A DNA stretch of 64,000 bases from Phycisphaerales bacterium UBA7800 (GTDB taxonomy: Bacteria > Planctomycetota > Phycisphaerae > Phycisphaerales > Phycisphaeraceae), in NCBI GenBank assembly GCA_002480565.1, contig DLCK01000020.1, positions 1 through 64,000 of the forward strand. The letters are read 5' to 3'. The translations under genes and the position numbers were made by a program. Below, in pieces: positions 8,624-17,395 of this stretch (the stretch's first letter is position 1; the number at the start of each line of letters is the position of its first letter). A model generated the notes under the pieces. That model was given only the letters and a program-made list of their open reading frames with translations, was not told where the DNA came from and ran no database searches.

Positions 8624-10126
8624 TTACCCTTGGTTGATGACTTTGAGTTTATCTCGGAGTTCTTTTTTGGCGTCCTTGAGTAAGGCATGTTCCGGTGCGT
8701 TCTTGTACAAGTCGTCCAAGGGGTAGCAGCCGGAGATGATGCCGTTGCGCGGTGCGGTGGTGCAGTCGCTGAACGTGCGGCAGATGAGCTTGGGCTGGCG
8801 GATTTGGCCATGTTCCAAGGTGTCTGCGAGCATGTCCGGATAACTGAGTACCAGCCGACCAATGCCCACGGAATCAACCCAACCTTCACGGACAACAGCT
8901 TGGGCGACATTGGGCAGCCACTCTTGAAGGTAGCTGTATGCTGAGCCCACCATCGGCAAGTTCGGCACGGCTTTCTTGATGTCCCCGACCACCTTGATCT
9001 GACGCACCACACCCACCAACGGATCTTCGGGGGGTTGATAGCCATCCGATGGCGGGAAGAAGGCTGGACGTTGAATGTGCGGATTGTAGTACGGCGAACC
9101 GGCGGAGATATTAACCATCTCAACCTTCATCTCATCGCGCATCATCTTGAGCACTTCGATGGGTTCGGTGAGGTCCATTTCCTGCGGGTTCTCGCGATTG
9201 CAACCAAAGCCCGGATAGGCCACTTCGTGTTCATAATCATCAGGAATGCCAGGCCCAAGCTTGGCACCCTTGCCCTTGGTTGGATCGGGTTTGTGGCTTG
9301 CCTGGTCGAAAATGCTGATGCGCACGCCGATGATTAAACCCGGACACTCTGCGCGGATACCTTCGATGATCTCGCGCATGAATTGGGTGCGACCTTGCAG
9401 ATCACCACCATATTTACCCGGACGGTCATAGCCTGAAAGAATCTCATGGCCGAGGTATCCGTGGCAATGCTTCACATCCACGAACTTGTAGCCTGCCTTT
9501 TGAGCCAGCTTCGCGGAGATGACATAGTTATCGATGAGCGTCTTGAGATAGTCATCAGTAATGATCTGCTGGTCACTATCAGGATCAACACCACAACGCC
9601 CATCGAGCGTCGGATGATGGTAAGCACATTTGGATTCAAGCTTGGTCTTGTCATTTGGACGGCTGAATCGCCCCGAGTGCGTTAACTGCAAACCAAGCAA
9701 CATGTCGTCAGCAGTGCCAAAACGTTCTTTGTGAGCCTGCTCGGTGACTTGGTAAAGCTTGGCCATCGCGTCGAGATTTTCAGGACGGTAATAAAGCTGT
9801 GACGGATTGGCACGACCATCAGGCTGAACTGCAAAGGCTTCGCCACCCCAAAGGAGCTTGGCCCCACTGATGGCAAATTTATGCCAGCGTTGGGTGGTGT
9901 ACTCCGAAGGCGTGCCGTCAGCGTTGGCGTCCCAACCTTCCATGGGGTGGATGCACCAACGGTTTCCGACAGTGAAATTGCCGACCTGCATCGTCTGCGC
10001 CATGGGACTACCGTTGGCTGCGGACAGGATGTGTTCATCAACCGGCAACTCAAGCCCAAGCTGCTTCAAATACTCCATGAAGCTGGCATAGTCCTTGAGA
10101 TGACCGATGCGTTTGTAATCACTCAC
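8624..10126 (-). CDS. Old Yellow Enzyme family NADH:flavin oxidoreductase
   Basis: The 500-residue product matches the FMN-binding TIM barrel of the Old Yellow Enzyme/2,4-dienoyl-CoA reductase family. Visible landmarks are IHPMEGWDANADGTP near residue 60, GLQLTHSGRFSRP with the His-Ser-Gly-Arg pattern, FVDVKHCHGYLGHEIL, and GSAYSYLQEWLPNVAQ near the FMN phosphate site. It lacks the C-terminal Fe-S and FAD/NAD domains of dienoyl-CoA reductases, so it is a single-domain enzyme, about 100 residues longer than short OYEs. It reduces activated C=C bonds in unknown substrates. It is transcribed alone and ends at a terminator; divergent hpnC lies 280 bases upstream. Confidence 0.93.
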   Translation of the reverse strand: MSDYKRIGHLKDYASFMEYLKQLGLELPVDEHILSAANGSPMAQTMQVGNFTVGNRWCIHPMEGWDANADGTPSEYTTQRWHKFAISGAKLLWGGEAFAVQPDGRANPSQLYYRPENLDAMAKLYQVTEQAHKERFGTADDMLLGLQLTHSGRFSRPNDKTKLESKCAYHHPTLDGRCGVDPDSDQQIITDDYLKTLIDNYVISAKLAQKAGYKFVDVKHCHGYLGHEILSGYDRPGKYGGDLQGRTQFMREIIEGIRAECPGLIIGVRISIFDQASHKPDPTKGKGAKLGPGIPDDYEHEVAYPGFGCNRENPQEMDLTEPIEVLKMMRDEMKVEMVNISAGSPYYNPHIQRPAFFPPSDGYQPPEDPLVGVVRQIKVVGDIKKAVPNLPMVGSAYSYLQEWLPNVAQAVVREGWVDSVGIGRLVLSYPDMLADTLEHGQIRQPKLICRTFSDCTTAPRNGIISGCYPLDDLYKNAPEHALLKDAKKELRDKLKVINQG

Positions 10127-10180
10127 GGGCGAATCTCCAAAATGTCGACTGCGATAGGGAAGATCAATGATAGCAGGAAA

Positions 10181-10335
10181 AGCGACCAGGGACTAGCGAC
10201 TTGGGACTAGGGTTGGCGTCCAAAATCGATTGTATAAACGAACAATTCCCGGGAATTGAGTTACCTTATTTGATTCTCCCAACGAATTGGAACTGCCTTT
10301 ACCTGACCCCTAGTCGCTAGTCCCTAATCCCTACC
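10181..10335. repeat. Family C inverted heptad-repeat element (copy 1)
   Basis: The left arm (10181-10212) and the right arm (10306-10335) are inverted relative to each other and share CGCTAGTCCCT on the reverse complement. Each arm is a run of degenerate 7-base units of the form TARTCCC: TAGTCGC, TAGTCCC and TAATCCC in the right arm. The 93-base interior has no gene. It occupies the gap between the Old Yellow Enzyme gene and hpnC. Confidence 0.75.
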
Positions 10336-10406
10336 GTATAATCGGAATTTGGAACTTTTGTCCCCGGCCCCCGGAAGTGTCCAACGGGTCGAAACACGGA
10401 ATATTC

Positions 10407-11411
10407 ATGACCTCATTGGTACTCCAAGACCTTGCGACCTTCGGCCCTGACCATTGTCAGTCGGTGTCTTACGAACAGGCTGTGGACTACACCAAAAAGC
10501 TCACTGAATCGCAATACGAAAATTTCACCGTCGCCAGTTGGTTCCTGCCCAAACCGATGAAGCAGGACTTTCACGCGGTGTACAGTTTCTGTCGATGGGC
10601 CGATGATCTGGGTGACGAAGTAGGCGATCCCGCCAAGTCTTTAGAACTCCTGGCATGGTGGCGGTCGGAACTGGATGCCTGTTATGGCGGTTCACCGAAG
10701 CATCCGGTGTACATCGCGCTTAAGCCAGTGATTCAAAAGCATGACATACCGCGTAAGCCGTTTGATGATTTGATTGACGCCTTTGTGCAGGATCAGACAG
10801 TCAACCGCTATGACACGTGGGATCAGGTTCTGGACTACTGCACGCGCAGTGCCGACCCCGTTGGGCGGTTGGTGTTGTACATGTGTGGCTACCGCGATGA
10901 GCAGCGTCAGCAACTTTCGGATCACACCTGCACCGCATTGCAGCTGACCAACTTTTGGCAGGATGTCCGCCGTGATGTGCTTGAGCGTGATCGGGTTTAT
11001 ATCCCTCGTGATGTCGCTCGCGCTAATGGGTTGTCAGTGGATGACATGGTGGAGGTGATCAAGGCAGACGGGCAACGTCGTGCCAAGGGGGATTGTTGTT
11101 CGACCACTGCATGTGTGCCAACCATTGGTGTCAATGCGGTGTTGCCCCCCTATCGCAAAACGGTTGCCGAGTTATGCCACCGAACCTGGCCCTTGTTCAC
11201 CAAAGGTCGCGAACTGCTTCCGGGGGTCAGCCCAGACGTCCGGCTTGATATCAAGCTTTTTACACTGGGAGGCGAAGCAATTTTGCGTCGCATTGAATCC
11301 CGAGGATTCGACACCTTGCAGTCGCGTCCCAAACTGACGAAAACCACCAAGGTCGGATTGATGATGCGAGCCGTAATGGCCCGAATGTTCTTGCCGATCA
11401 TGGGAAAATAG
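10407..11411 (+). CDS. hpnC: HpnC, presqualene/squalene synthesis enzyme
   Basis: This is a trans-isoprenyl diphosphate synthase-like protein of the squalene/phytoene synthase family (334 residues from ATG 10407; an upstream GTG at 10377 would add 10). Two aspartate-rich motifs are present: CRWADDLGDEVGD and LTNFWQDVRRDVLERDRVYIP. In the HpnCDE route HpnD forms presqualene diphosphate from farnesyl diphosphate, HpnC converts it to hydroxysqualene and HpnE reduces that to squalene, feeding hopanoids. I assign HpnC by its position before HpnD and the family pattern. It is the first gene of hpnC-hpnD-hpnE; hpnD follows after 13 bases. Confidence 0.93.
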   Translation: MTSLVLQDLATFGPDHCQSVSYEQAVDYTKKLTESQYENFTVASWFLPKPMKQDFHAVYSFCRWADDLGDEVGDPAKSLELLAWWRSELDACYGGSPKHPVYIALKPVIQKHDIPRKPFDDLIDAFVQDQTVNRYDTWDQVLDYCTRSADPVGRLVLYMCGYRDEQRQQLSDHTCTALQLTNFWQDVRRDVLERDRVYIPRDVARANGLSVDDMVEVIKADGQRRAKGDCCSTTACVPTIGVNAVLPPYRKTVAELCHRTWPLFTKGRELLPGVSPDVRLDIKLFTLGGEAILRRIESRGFDTLQSRPKLTKTTKVGLMMRAVMARMFLPIMGK

Positions 11412-11424
11412 TGTTGGGAAAACG

Positions 11425-12381
11425 ATGACAAACATCCAGGCATCAAGCCTGACTACATCCAGCAGCCGCCCTGTTGAAATGGACGCCATCACCGCAGCAT
11501 CCATGACCTACTGCCGTGATGTCACCAAGACACATGCGCGGAATTTTTACTATGGCATGAAGCTCACACCGGGTCTCAAACGTGACGCCCTTTACGCCAT
11601 CTACGCCTTTATGCGTGCCTGTGACGACCTTGTCGATCAAGACCCTGCCCAACTCACCGTGGACATGGGAACCACCCAGGAACTGGGCCATCGCATCGAA
11701 CAGTTCCGAAGCAAAATGCAGCAGGTCATCGACACAAAAACCATCCCCGATACTGACAACAAACCCGACAGTATCTGGCCGGCATTTAACCATGTCATGA
11801 AGCATTATCCAATCGAGCCCAAGTACCTGCACGACATGCTTGATGGTCAACGACGTGACCTTGGGACCGAAACGTTCGACACCTTTGAACAACTCTATGG
11901 CTACTGCTACAACGTCGCCTCCGTCGTAGGCCTCACCTGCATCAGTGTCTGGGGATACACCGGTGGCAAGGACACACAAATCCTTGCAGAAAAGCGTGGC
12001 ATTGCCTTTCAGCTAACCAACATTCTCCGTGATCTGCATGAAGACTCACAGCGTGACCGCGTCTATTTACCCGCCCAGGAGTTGGCGGAGTTTGGCGTTG
12101 ATCCCAAGGTCTTTGCCACCGGCCAAGCAGACGAAACATTTGACCGCATGATGAAGTTCCAACTCGAACGCGCTTTTGGTTACTACGAAGAATCAGAATC
12201 ACTCGAGTCCAAACTCACCAGTGACTGTCAATCCACCTGTTGGGCCATGATGCGCATTTACCGAGGCTTGCTTGAGAAAATCGCAGACAATCCCCGCCGT
12301 GTGTTAAACGAACGTGTCCGCCTCACCAAGTTCCAAAAAACCGCCATCGCCATGCGAGCCAAGTTCCGTAAACCGCAATGA
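11425..12381 (+). CDS. hpnD: HpnD, presqualene diphosphate synthase
   Basis: The 318-residue product is a squalene/phytoene synthase paralogue of HpnC with the two Mg-binding motifs RACDDLVDQ and LTNILRDLHEDSQRDRVYLP, and the YCYNVASVVGL segment usual for HpnD. It should condense two farnesyl diphosphates to presqualene diphosphate. It follows hpnC by 13 bases. Between its stop and hpnE sits a 456-base inverted-repeat element with a nuclease gene, so the operon is interrupted at this junction. Confidence 0.94.
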   Translation: MTNIQASSLTTSSSRPVEMDAITAASMTYCRDVTKTHARNFYYGMKLTPGLKRDALYAIYAFMRACDDLVDQDPAQLTVDMGTTQELGHRIEQFRSKMQQVIDTKTIPDTDNKPDSIWPAFNHVMKHYPIEPKYLHDMLDGQRRDLGTETFDTFEQLYGYCYNVASVVGLTCISVWGYTGGKDTQILAEKRGIAFQLTNILRDLHEDSQRDRVYLPAQELAEFGVDPKVFATGQADETFDRMMKFQLERAFGYYEESESLESKLTSDCQSTCWAMMRIYRGLLEKIADNPRRVLNERVRLTKFQKTAIAMRAKFRKPQ

Positions 12382-12390
12382 ATTTTTTTT

Positions 12391-12846
12391 AACCGCCAAG
12401 ACGCCAAGAACGCCAAGGTCGGAGACAGAAGATGCATGAACCAAATGATTTTCTGGATGATCTTGCACGCAAAGTCATAGGTGCAGCAATTGAAGTTTAC
12501 AAACAACTTGGCCCAGGTTTTCTGGAACAGATGTATTCAAAAGCCTTGTCTGTTGAACTTGCCGAACGTGGGATTGAACACAAAGTCGAATCACCTGTCG
12601 CTCTGAACGATAAAGGGCATCTGGTTGGTGAAGGCCGTCTGGACTTATTAATTGAAAATAAACTCATTGTTGAACTCAAGGCAGTTGAAAAACTTCACCC
12701 GATTCATCATGCACAAGTTATCAGCTATCTCAAAGCGACACATTTACACTTAGGCCTTTTGATCAACTTCAATGTAAGTGTGCTCAAAGAAGGTCTCCAA
12801 CGTATCATTCTCTCTTAACTTGGCGTTCTTGGCGCCTTGGCGGTTC
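12391..12846. mobile_element. Family A inverted-repeat element carrying a GxxExxY nuclease gene
   Basis: The left arm (12391-12418, units of CGCCAAG) and the right arm (12819-12846) are inverted copies: 27 bases with a single mismatch, the right arm reading CTTGGCG units. The enclosed gene begins 13 bases after the left arm and its stop codon lies directly before the right arm. So the element is essentially one gene plus its arms, about 456 bases. It has inserted between hpnD and hpnE, leaving hpnE with a TTG start 22 bases after the right arm. No target-site duplication was recognised. Movement is inference from architecture; gene-free A pairs lie at 14282-14372 and 52885-53071. Confidence 0.65.
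12432..12818 (+). CDS. GxxExxY family protein, PD-(D/E)XK nuclease-like
   Basis: The 128-residue product carries the family motif G29-FL-E32-QM-Y35 and a PD-(D/E)XK-type core: D71 in GRLDLLI, then E81-L-K83 in IVELKA, then QVISYLKAT and LGLLINF. Length and layout fit the GxxExxY family (about 120-135 residues). The biological role of this family is not established; it is frequent in environmental genomes and often bounded by short repeats. Here its gene is flanked by inverted family A arms, which suggests that it acts on the element itself, but this is inference. It sits in the same orientation as the hpn genes. Confidence 0.9.
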   Translation: MHEPNDFLDDLARKVIGAAIEVYKQLGPGFLEQMYSKALSVELAERGIEHKVESPVALNDKGHLVGEGRLDLLIENKLIVELKAVEKLHPIHHAQVISYLKATHLHLGLLINFNVSVLKEGLQRIILS

Positions 12847-12868
12847 AAACAAAAAGAAGCTTAACACC

Positions 12869-14266
12869 TTGACCGACACTAACACCCATAGCGACACACT
12901 GATCATCGGCGGCGGCCTGGCGGGTATTGCAACCGCTCTGCGCCTTGTTGAGTCCGGCCAGAAAGTTACTGTTGTTGAAACACGCAAACGTCTTGGCGGG
13001 CGGGCGACGAGTTTTGAAGATCCAACAACCGACGATCTATTGGATAACTGTCAGCATGTCCTATTGCGTTGCTGTACCAACCTCATCGATCTTTACCAAC
13101 GACTTGGGATGGCCAATCAGATTCAGTGGCATAAGACGTTTTACTTCTGCAACAACACAGGCCACATCGACGTGATGCAGTCCGATGACCTGCCGGCCCC
13201 GACGCATCTGACCAGCAGTATGATGGGGTTTAAAGGCATGAGCTGGTCTGAAAAATTCGCCATCTCCAAAGGCATGCTCGCGGTCATGAAGCTCGGTATC
13301 GAAGGTCGAAAAAAGTGGCATCACCGAAGCTTTGCCGATTGGCTAAAGGAACATAAACAACCTGCTGGTGCGATCCAGAAATTCTGGGCTTGCGTTACCA
13401 TCAGCGCACTCAACGAACAGCCTCAGAACATGGCCGCAGACTATGCCCTGCAAGTCTTTCAGGAAGCCTTCTGTGCCAACTCCGATGCCTATCAAATGGG
13501 CTTACCCCTTGTGCCACTGGTTAAGTTATATGACTCGGCACAAGAAAAAATTGAGAAGTCCGGCGGGCAAGTGCGTCTGCGCACCAGCGCCCATAAGCTG
13601 CTCTTTGAAGATGGTAAAATCACAGGTCTGAAAACCGGTGATGGCAACATCCTCACCGCCGATCACTACGTCTGCACCGTCCCCTTTGACCGCTGTGCCA
13701 AGCTCTGCAATGACGCGATGCTCAAAGCCGATTCACGCCTAAAACCCCTGGGACAATTCGGCGTCAGCCCGATCATTGGCATCCATATCTGGTTTAGCCA
13801 CGTCGTCATGAACCTGCCACACATGGCATTAACTCAAAGCCCCCTGCACTGGATTTTCAACAAGGACACCGACGGCGCGGGTTGGCAACATCTACATGGT
13901 GTGATCAGTGCAGCAGACGATCTTGTCTCTCTTAGTGCTGACCAGATCAAGGACATGGTCGTCGAAGAAATGCGCAAGGTCTTACCCAAGGTTGGCACGC
14001 TTGAACCTGTGCAATACCGCGTGGTCAAAGAAAAACGCGCGACCTTCCGACTGTCACCGGGCATTGACGATATCCGCCCCGGCCCAACTGGAGCCATCGA
14101 CAATCTGATCCTCGCAGGCGACTGGACTGACTCAGGCTGGCCCGCCACGATGGAAGGTGCAGCCCGAAGCGGCTACCGCGCTGCAGGTGCGATCCTCAAC
14201 CAAGGCGACAACTTACTGATCCCCAATCTACCCGACGATCTGCTGTATGAATTTATCACGGGATGA
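12869..14266 (+). CDS. hpnE: HpnE, hydroxysqualene dehydroxylase
   Basis: The 465-residue product has an N-terminal FAD-binding dinucleotide fold (LIIGGGLAGIATALRLVESG, about residues 10-30, then VVETRKRLGGRATSF) and a C-terminal FAD segment ILAGDWTDSGWPATMEGAARSG. This is the amine-oxidase-like architecture of HpnE, which reduces hydroxysqualene to squalene. The first available start is TTG at 12869 with only a weak AGAAG upstream; no ATG lies nearby. This unusual start lies 22 bases from the inserted repeat element, which may have replaced the original 5' leader. A second family A element begins 15 bases after the stop, so hpnE is flanked by A elements. Confidence 0.92.
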   Translation: MTDTNTHSDTLIIGGGLAGIATALRLVESGQKVTVVETRKRLGGRATSFEDPTTDDLLDNCQHVLLRCCTNLIDLYQRLGMANQIQWHKTFYFCNNTGHIDVMQSDDLPAPTHLTSSMMGFKGMSWSEKFAISKGMLAVMKLGIEGRKKWHHRSFADWLKEHKQPAGAIQKFWACVTISALNEQPQNMAADYALQVFQEAFCANSDAYQMGLPLVPLVKLYDSAQEKIEKSGGQVRLRTSAHKLLFEDGKITGLKTGDGNILTADHYVCTVPFDRCAKLCNDAMLKADSRLKPLGQFGVSPIIGIHIWFSHVVMNLPHMALTQSPLHWIFNKDTDGAGWQHLHGVISAADDLVSLSADQIKDMVVEEMRKVLPKVGTLEPVQYRVVKEKRATFRLSPGIDDIRPGPTGAIDNLILAGDWTDSGWPATMEGAARSGYRAAGAILNQGDNLLIPNLPDDLLYEFITG

Positions 14267-14281
14267 AATAAGGCATATTTT

Positions 14282-14372
14282 TACCGCCAAGACGTCAAGT
14301 TCAGAGAGAAAAACATACAAGTCAATTTTCTCTGTCTTAAAACCTTGGCGCTCTTGGCGTCTTGGCGGTTCA
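14282..14372. repeat. Family A inverted-repeat element without gene (miniature)
   Basis: The left arm (from 14282, TACCGCCAAGACGTCAAG) faces the right arm (14343-14372), which reads CTTGGCG-type units. The middle also contains an inverted CAGAGAGAAAA/TTTTCTCTG pair, so the whole 90 bases can fold. It lies between hpnE and the convergent toroid-protein gene. Confidence 0.75.
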
Positions 14373-14390
14373 ACTGCCTTAACAACAGTC

Positions 14391-15563
14391 TTACCGCGTC
14401 GCATTGTTCAACACAATAATGCAATACGCTGTCACCAGTGATGGATCACCTTCCATCCAGCGGTCGGCTTCGTTGGTCCAGCTGCCATCGGGTTTTTGCA
14501 TTGAGGCGAGTTTGTCGATCAGGTCGTTGGCCCAGTCGTGCTTTTTGCCATCCGTGGTGATGAGAGTGCTTGAGCCCCATGCGTTGAGCGCGCGAGCCAT
14601 GGTCATGTAATAGTAGTAGAGACCTTGCAGTTTGCGATCTTCGGGCAGGCCAGGATTTTGGTCTAGGGTGTAATTGTCACGAATCCAGTTATATGCTGCG
14701 ATCACGCGCGGGTCGTCGCGTTTGAGATTGGCATAGAGGTAACTTTTAAATCCTGCATAGGTGATTGAACCATAGGTCCGCAGTTGACTGACAGGCTTGC
14801 CGGTGTCTTTGTCGTCGACGGTGATGGTGTCGGCTTTGGTTTCGGGTTTATCCAGATTATTTTTGTTTTTAGTAGTCGCATAGATAAATCCGCCATCGAG
14901 GACGATCTTGTCTTTGAGCAGGTCATTGGATTCAATCCCCTGGCAACGGGAGATAAAGACCATCGCACGTTGGAAAGCTTCGTCGTTGCAGTTGAGTCCG
15001 GAGTCGTGGAGTCCCTGGAGCATGAACTGCGTGTTGGACATGTCGGGACGCCCATGCTTGCCATAGCCTGATCCACCGTAAAAAGGATGGTTGGTGGTAA
15101 TGGGTTTGCCATCGGGACCGGGCTGGTCTTTCCATTGCATCCCTTTGAGATAGGCTTGTGCTTTGGCGATGGCGGTCGCTGCCTGGGGCATGTTGTTGAC
15201 ACGTGACAAGGCTGAGAGACAGATGGACGTGTTGTAATTTTGCAGGATGCCCCCATGGATCGATCCGTCTTCTTTGCACTGTGAAAGGATATATTTCAGA
15301 GCACGGGCCACATAGGGATCGGTCGCATCAATTTCCGGTTGATCGAGCATGCCATTGACGACGAGTGCGGTGATGGCTGGGCCGGGCTGACTGGTCCAAC
15401 TACCGTCATCTGCCTGGGTTGTCTGCAAAAAAGTAATGGCTTTGGCGATGCACTTTTGAGCTTTATCCCAGTGTTCATCATCAAGGGCATTCGCGGCCGA
15501 GGTAGCGATGGATAGCACAAGCATGCTGAGCAACATCAAGACAGATCGGTTCATCAAATGCAT
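14391..15563 (-). CDS. Secreted terpene-cyclase-like (alpha/alpha toroid) repeat protein
   Basis: The 390-residue product has a signal peptide (LLSMLVLSIATSAANA, cleavage near residue 26) and repeats of the prenyltransferase/squalene-cyclase type: ADDGSWTSQPGPAITALVVNGM, EDGSIHGGILQNYNTSICLSAL, and PDGSWTNEADRWMEGDPSL at the C-terminus. Squalene-hopene cyclases are about 630 residues and cytoplasmic, and carry DXDD; that motif is not seen here. So despite the neighbouring hpn genes it is probably not the cyclase. Such secreted toroid proteins are frequent in planctomycetes and their function is unknown. It is convergent with hpnE. Confidence 0.85.
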   Translation of the reverse strand: MHLMNRSVLMLLSMLVLSIATSAANALDDEHWDKAQKCIAKAITFLQTTQADDGSWTSQPGPAITALVVNGMLDQPEIDATDPYVARALKYILSQCKEDGSIHGGILQNYNTSICLSALSRVNNMPQAATAIAKAQAYLKGMQWKDQPGPDGKPITTNHPFYGGSGYGKHGRPDMSNTQFMLQGLHDSGLNCNDEAFQRAMVFISRCQGIESNDLLKDKIVLDGGFIYATTKNKNNLDKPETKADTITVDDKDTGKPVSQLRTYGSITYAGFKSYLYANLKRDDPRVIAAYNWIRDNYTLDQNPGLPEDRKLQGLYYYYMTMARALNAWGSSTLITTDGKKHDWANDLIDKLASMQKPDGSWTNEADRWMEGDPSLVTAYCIIVLNNATR

Positions 15564-15593
15564 CGCAGTTCTCCAGAAGAGTGAAATGTAAAT

Positions 15594-16163
15594 TTATTCC
15601 CACGGTTGAGGCGTGTTCCAATCCTGTTGATCACCATCAACGGATTCATTTTTTGCCAAGTTAAGATAATACAACACAGCCACTGATAAACCAACAGGTA
15701 ATCCAAACATCAATAGCCCGATGAATAAAGCAGGGAAATTCCCCTGCTTCAGAGCTTCTGCAAGAGTGCTTAAAAGCATGAAGCCCATGACCACTGCAAC
15801 CAATATCATCAAAACTGCTGTGGTGATCATCGCTGGCTTATTTGTTTGCCGGACAAAGAATGCCAAGATGCAAAACAAGATTGCCGGGACCAAACCGATC
15901 GCCATCAATGTCAGTGCGATGGCGGACGACATTTTATAAATTTGCTCAAACAACACTGGGTCAAGTTGTTTCATTTCCGGGTGGCCGAGCAATTCATCAA
16001 ATGGGATGAGCGTCAACAAGCCAAACAATGAACTGCAACAACCAAAGAAAACAATCAAAACACCAGAAAGAATCCACATGTATATGGCTGCTTTTTTCGC
16101 ATTACGCCCCCCAGATGTCGGAGCCATTTGCCAGGGTTCAGGTGAGTTGGGATATTGTGACAT
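15594..16163 (-). CDS. Hypothetical four-helix membrane protein
   Basis: The 189-residue product has four hydrophobic helices, around residues 25-52 (IYMWILSGVLIVFFGCC), 72-98, 102-124 and 137-160 (ALFIGLLMFGLPVGLS). Short polar ends lie on both sides. No conserved catalytic residues are visible and the family is not recognised. It stands 30 bases upstream of the toroid-protein gene on the same strand and may be co-transcribed with it. The divergent flippase-like gene starts about 115 bases away. Confidence 0.75.
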   Translation of the reverse strand: MSQYPNSPEPWQMAPTSGGRNAKKAAIYMWILSGVLIVFFGCCSSLFGLLTLIPFDELLGHPEMKQLDPVLFEQIYKMSSAIALTLMAIGLVPAILFCILAFFVRQTNKPAMITTAVLMILVAVVMGFMLLSTLAEALKQGNFPALFIGLLMFGLPVGLSVAVLYYLNLAKNESVDGDQQDWNTPQPWE

Positions 16164-16277
16164 ATGCGTGTAACATTCCGTGATAAAAATCGGTTACCAT
16201 AAAATCTAAGACTAGTTTACTCGCTGGCGGAACACTTTGTGCATGAGTCGATGGGTATTTGGCCGATATCTAGAACA

Positions 16278-17321
16278 ATGAAACAAAAAATCCTCATGTT
16301 GATCCTGCGATTTGGTGTCGCCCTTGCTGGGGTGGGCTATATCATTTACGCGCTGAATTGGAATGATACGGTTGATGCCGATGGCGTTTTGCATCAAGGC
16401 GTAATCAATACCATCAAGTCCGCTGACTGGAAATTGCTGGTCGTCTCATTCCTGATGGTCGGGCTGATCTATCCGATCTTCTCAACACGATGGTGGATGC
16501 TCATGCGTGTCCGTGGCATGCACTGCTCGTGGGGCAAAGCCTTTCGTCTGGCCATGGTCGGATGCTTCTTTAACTTCTGTATGCCAGGTTCAACCGGTGG
16601 CGATTTTGTCAAAGGCTACTACGCAGCCAAGGGGTCTAACCGAAAGACCGACGCAATCATCTCCGTGATTGTCGATCGCATTCTGGGCTTGCTGGGACTC
16701 TTCATTGTTGCTGGCGTAACAGGATTGACCTTACTTAGCGACCCACGTGTTCGATACATCACCGGCATTATCTGGCTGTGTGGTCTTGGCGGAGTCATCG
16801 GTGCGTCAATTTATTTCTCAGGGCGACTTCGTCAAATGCTTCGACTTGACAGCATCATTGCCAAACTTCCCGGCGGTGGTCTGCTGAGCAAAATCGACCA
16901 GGCAGCTGTCGCGTATCGCGGCCATGTCGGCGCTTTGTTCATCGGGCTTGGTATGTCTACCACATTGCATTTAATTCTTGTCACCGCAACGGTCACTGCG
17001 GGATTGGCGTTGGGGATCGAACAGCCATTGGGCTTGATGTTCAATGTGATCCCGGTGCTGTATCTGGGTGCTGCCGTTCCAATTAGTTACCAAGGATTGG
17101 GCGTGATGGAAGCAATTGGCGAACAGCTACTGGTCAACCCGCCGTTATGCACCTTCAACCAACTCGTGGGCATTCTGATGCTCTCGCGTTTGTTCCAACT
17201 GTTCTATTCGCTGCTTGGCGCATTGTTCCTGCTTAAGGGGGACATCCATCTGCATCCGGCAGTGGATGAAAAATTGGAAGAAAAACCTTCTACTGAAGCA
17301 CAAGTCGATCAGACCGCCTGA
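16278..17321 (+). CDS. LPG synthase TM-like (flippase-like) membrane protein
   Basis: The product (347 residues from ATG 16278; the open frame extends to GTG 16239) matches the lysylphosphatidylglycerol synthase transmembrane family (UPF0104). It has 7-8 hydrophobic helices, the conserved FFNFCMPGSTGGDFVKGYYAA segment early on, and the family motif region AVPISYQGLGVMEAIGEQLL near the C-terminus. Family members without a synthase domain are thought to act in lipid or glycolipid translocation. Substrate is unknown. No clear Shine-Dalgarno sequence marks a start; I chose the Met just before the first helix. Confidence 0.85.
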   Translation: MKQKILMLILRFGVALAGVGYIIYALNWNDTVDADGVLHQGVINTIKSADWKLLVVSFLMVGLIYPIFSTRWWMLMRVRGMHCSWGKAFRLAMVGCFFNFCMPGSTGGDFVKGYYAAKGSNRKTDAIISVIVDRILGLLGLFIVAGVTGLTLLSDPRVRYITGIIWLCGLGGVIGASIYFSGRLRQMLRLDSIIAKLPGGGLLSKIDQAAVAYRGHVGALFIGLGMSTTLHLILVTATVTAGLALGIEQPLGLMFNVIPVLYLGAAVPISYQGLGVMEAIGEQLLVNPPLCTFNQLVGILMLSRLFQLFYSLLGALFLLKGDIHLHPAVDEKLEEKPSTEAQVDQTA

Positions 17322-17395
17322 TTTTTTAACCGCTTACGGTTTAGCGCTTCACGAAACCATCAAACACCCATATCAATCGCATCTCGCTAATTCTT

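Noticed and set aside
11443..11979. Minus-strand frame opposite hpnD
   Set aside because: Shadow of a well-supported gene.
14391..15563. Squalene-hopene cyclase next to hpnCDE
   Set aside because: The protein is only 390 residues, carries a signal peptide and lacks a DXDD motif.
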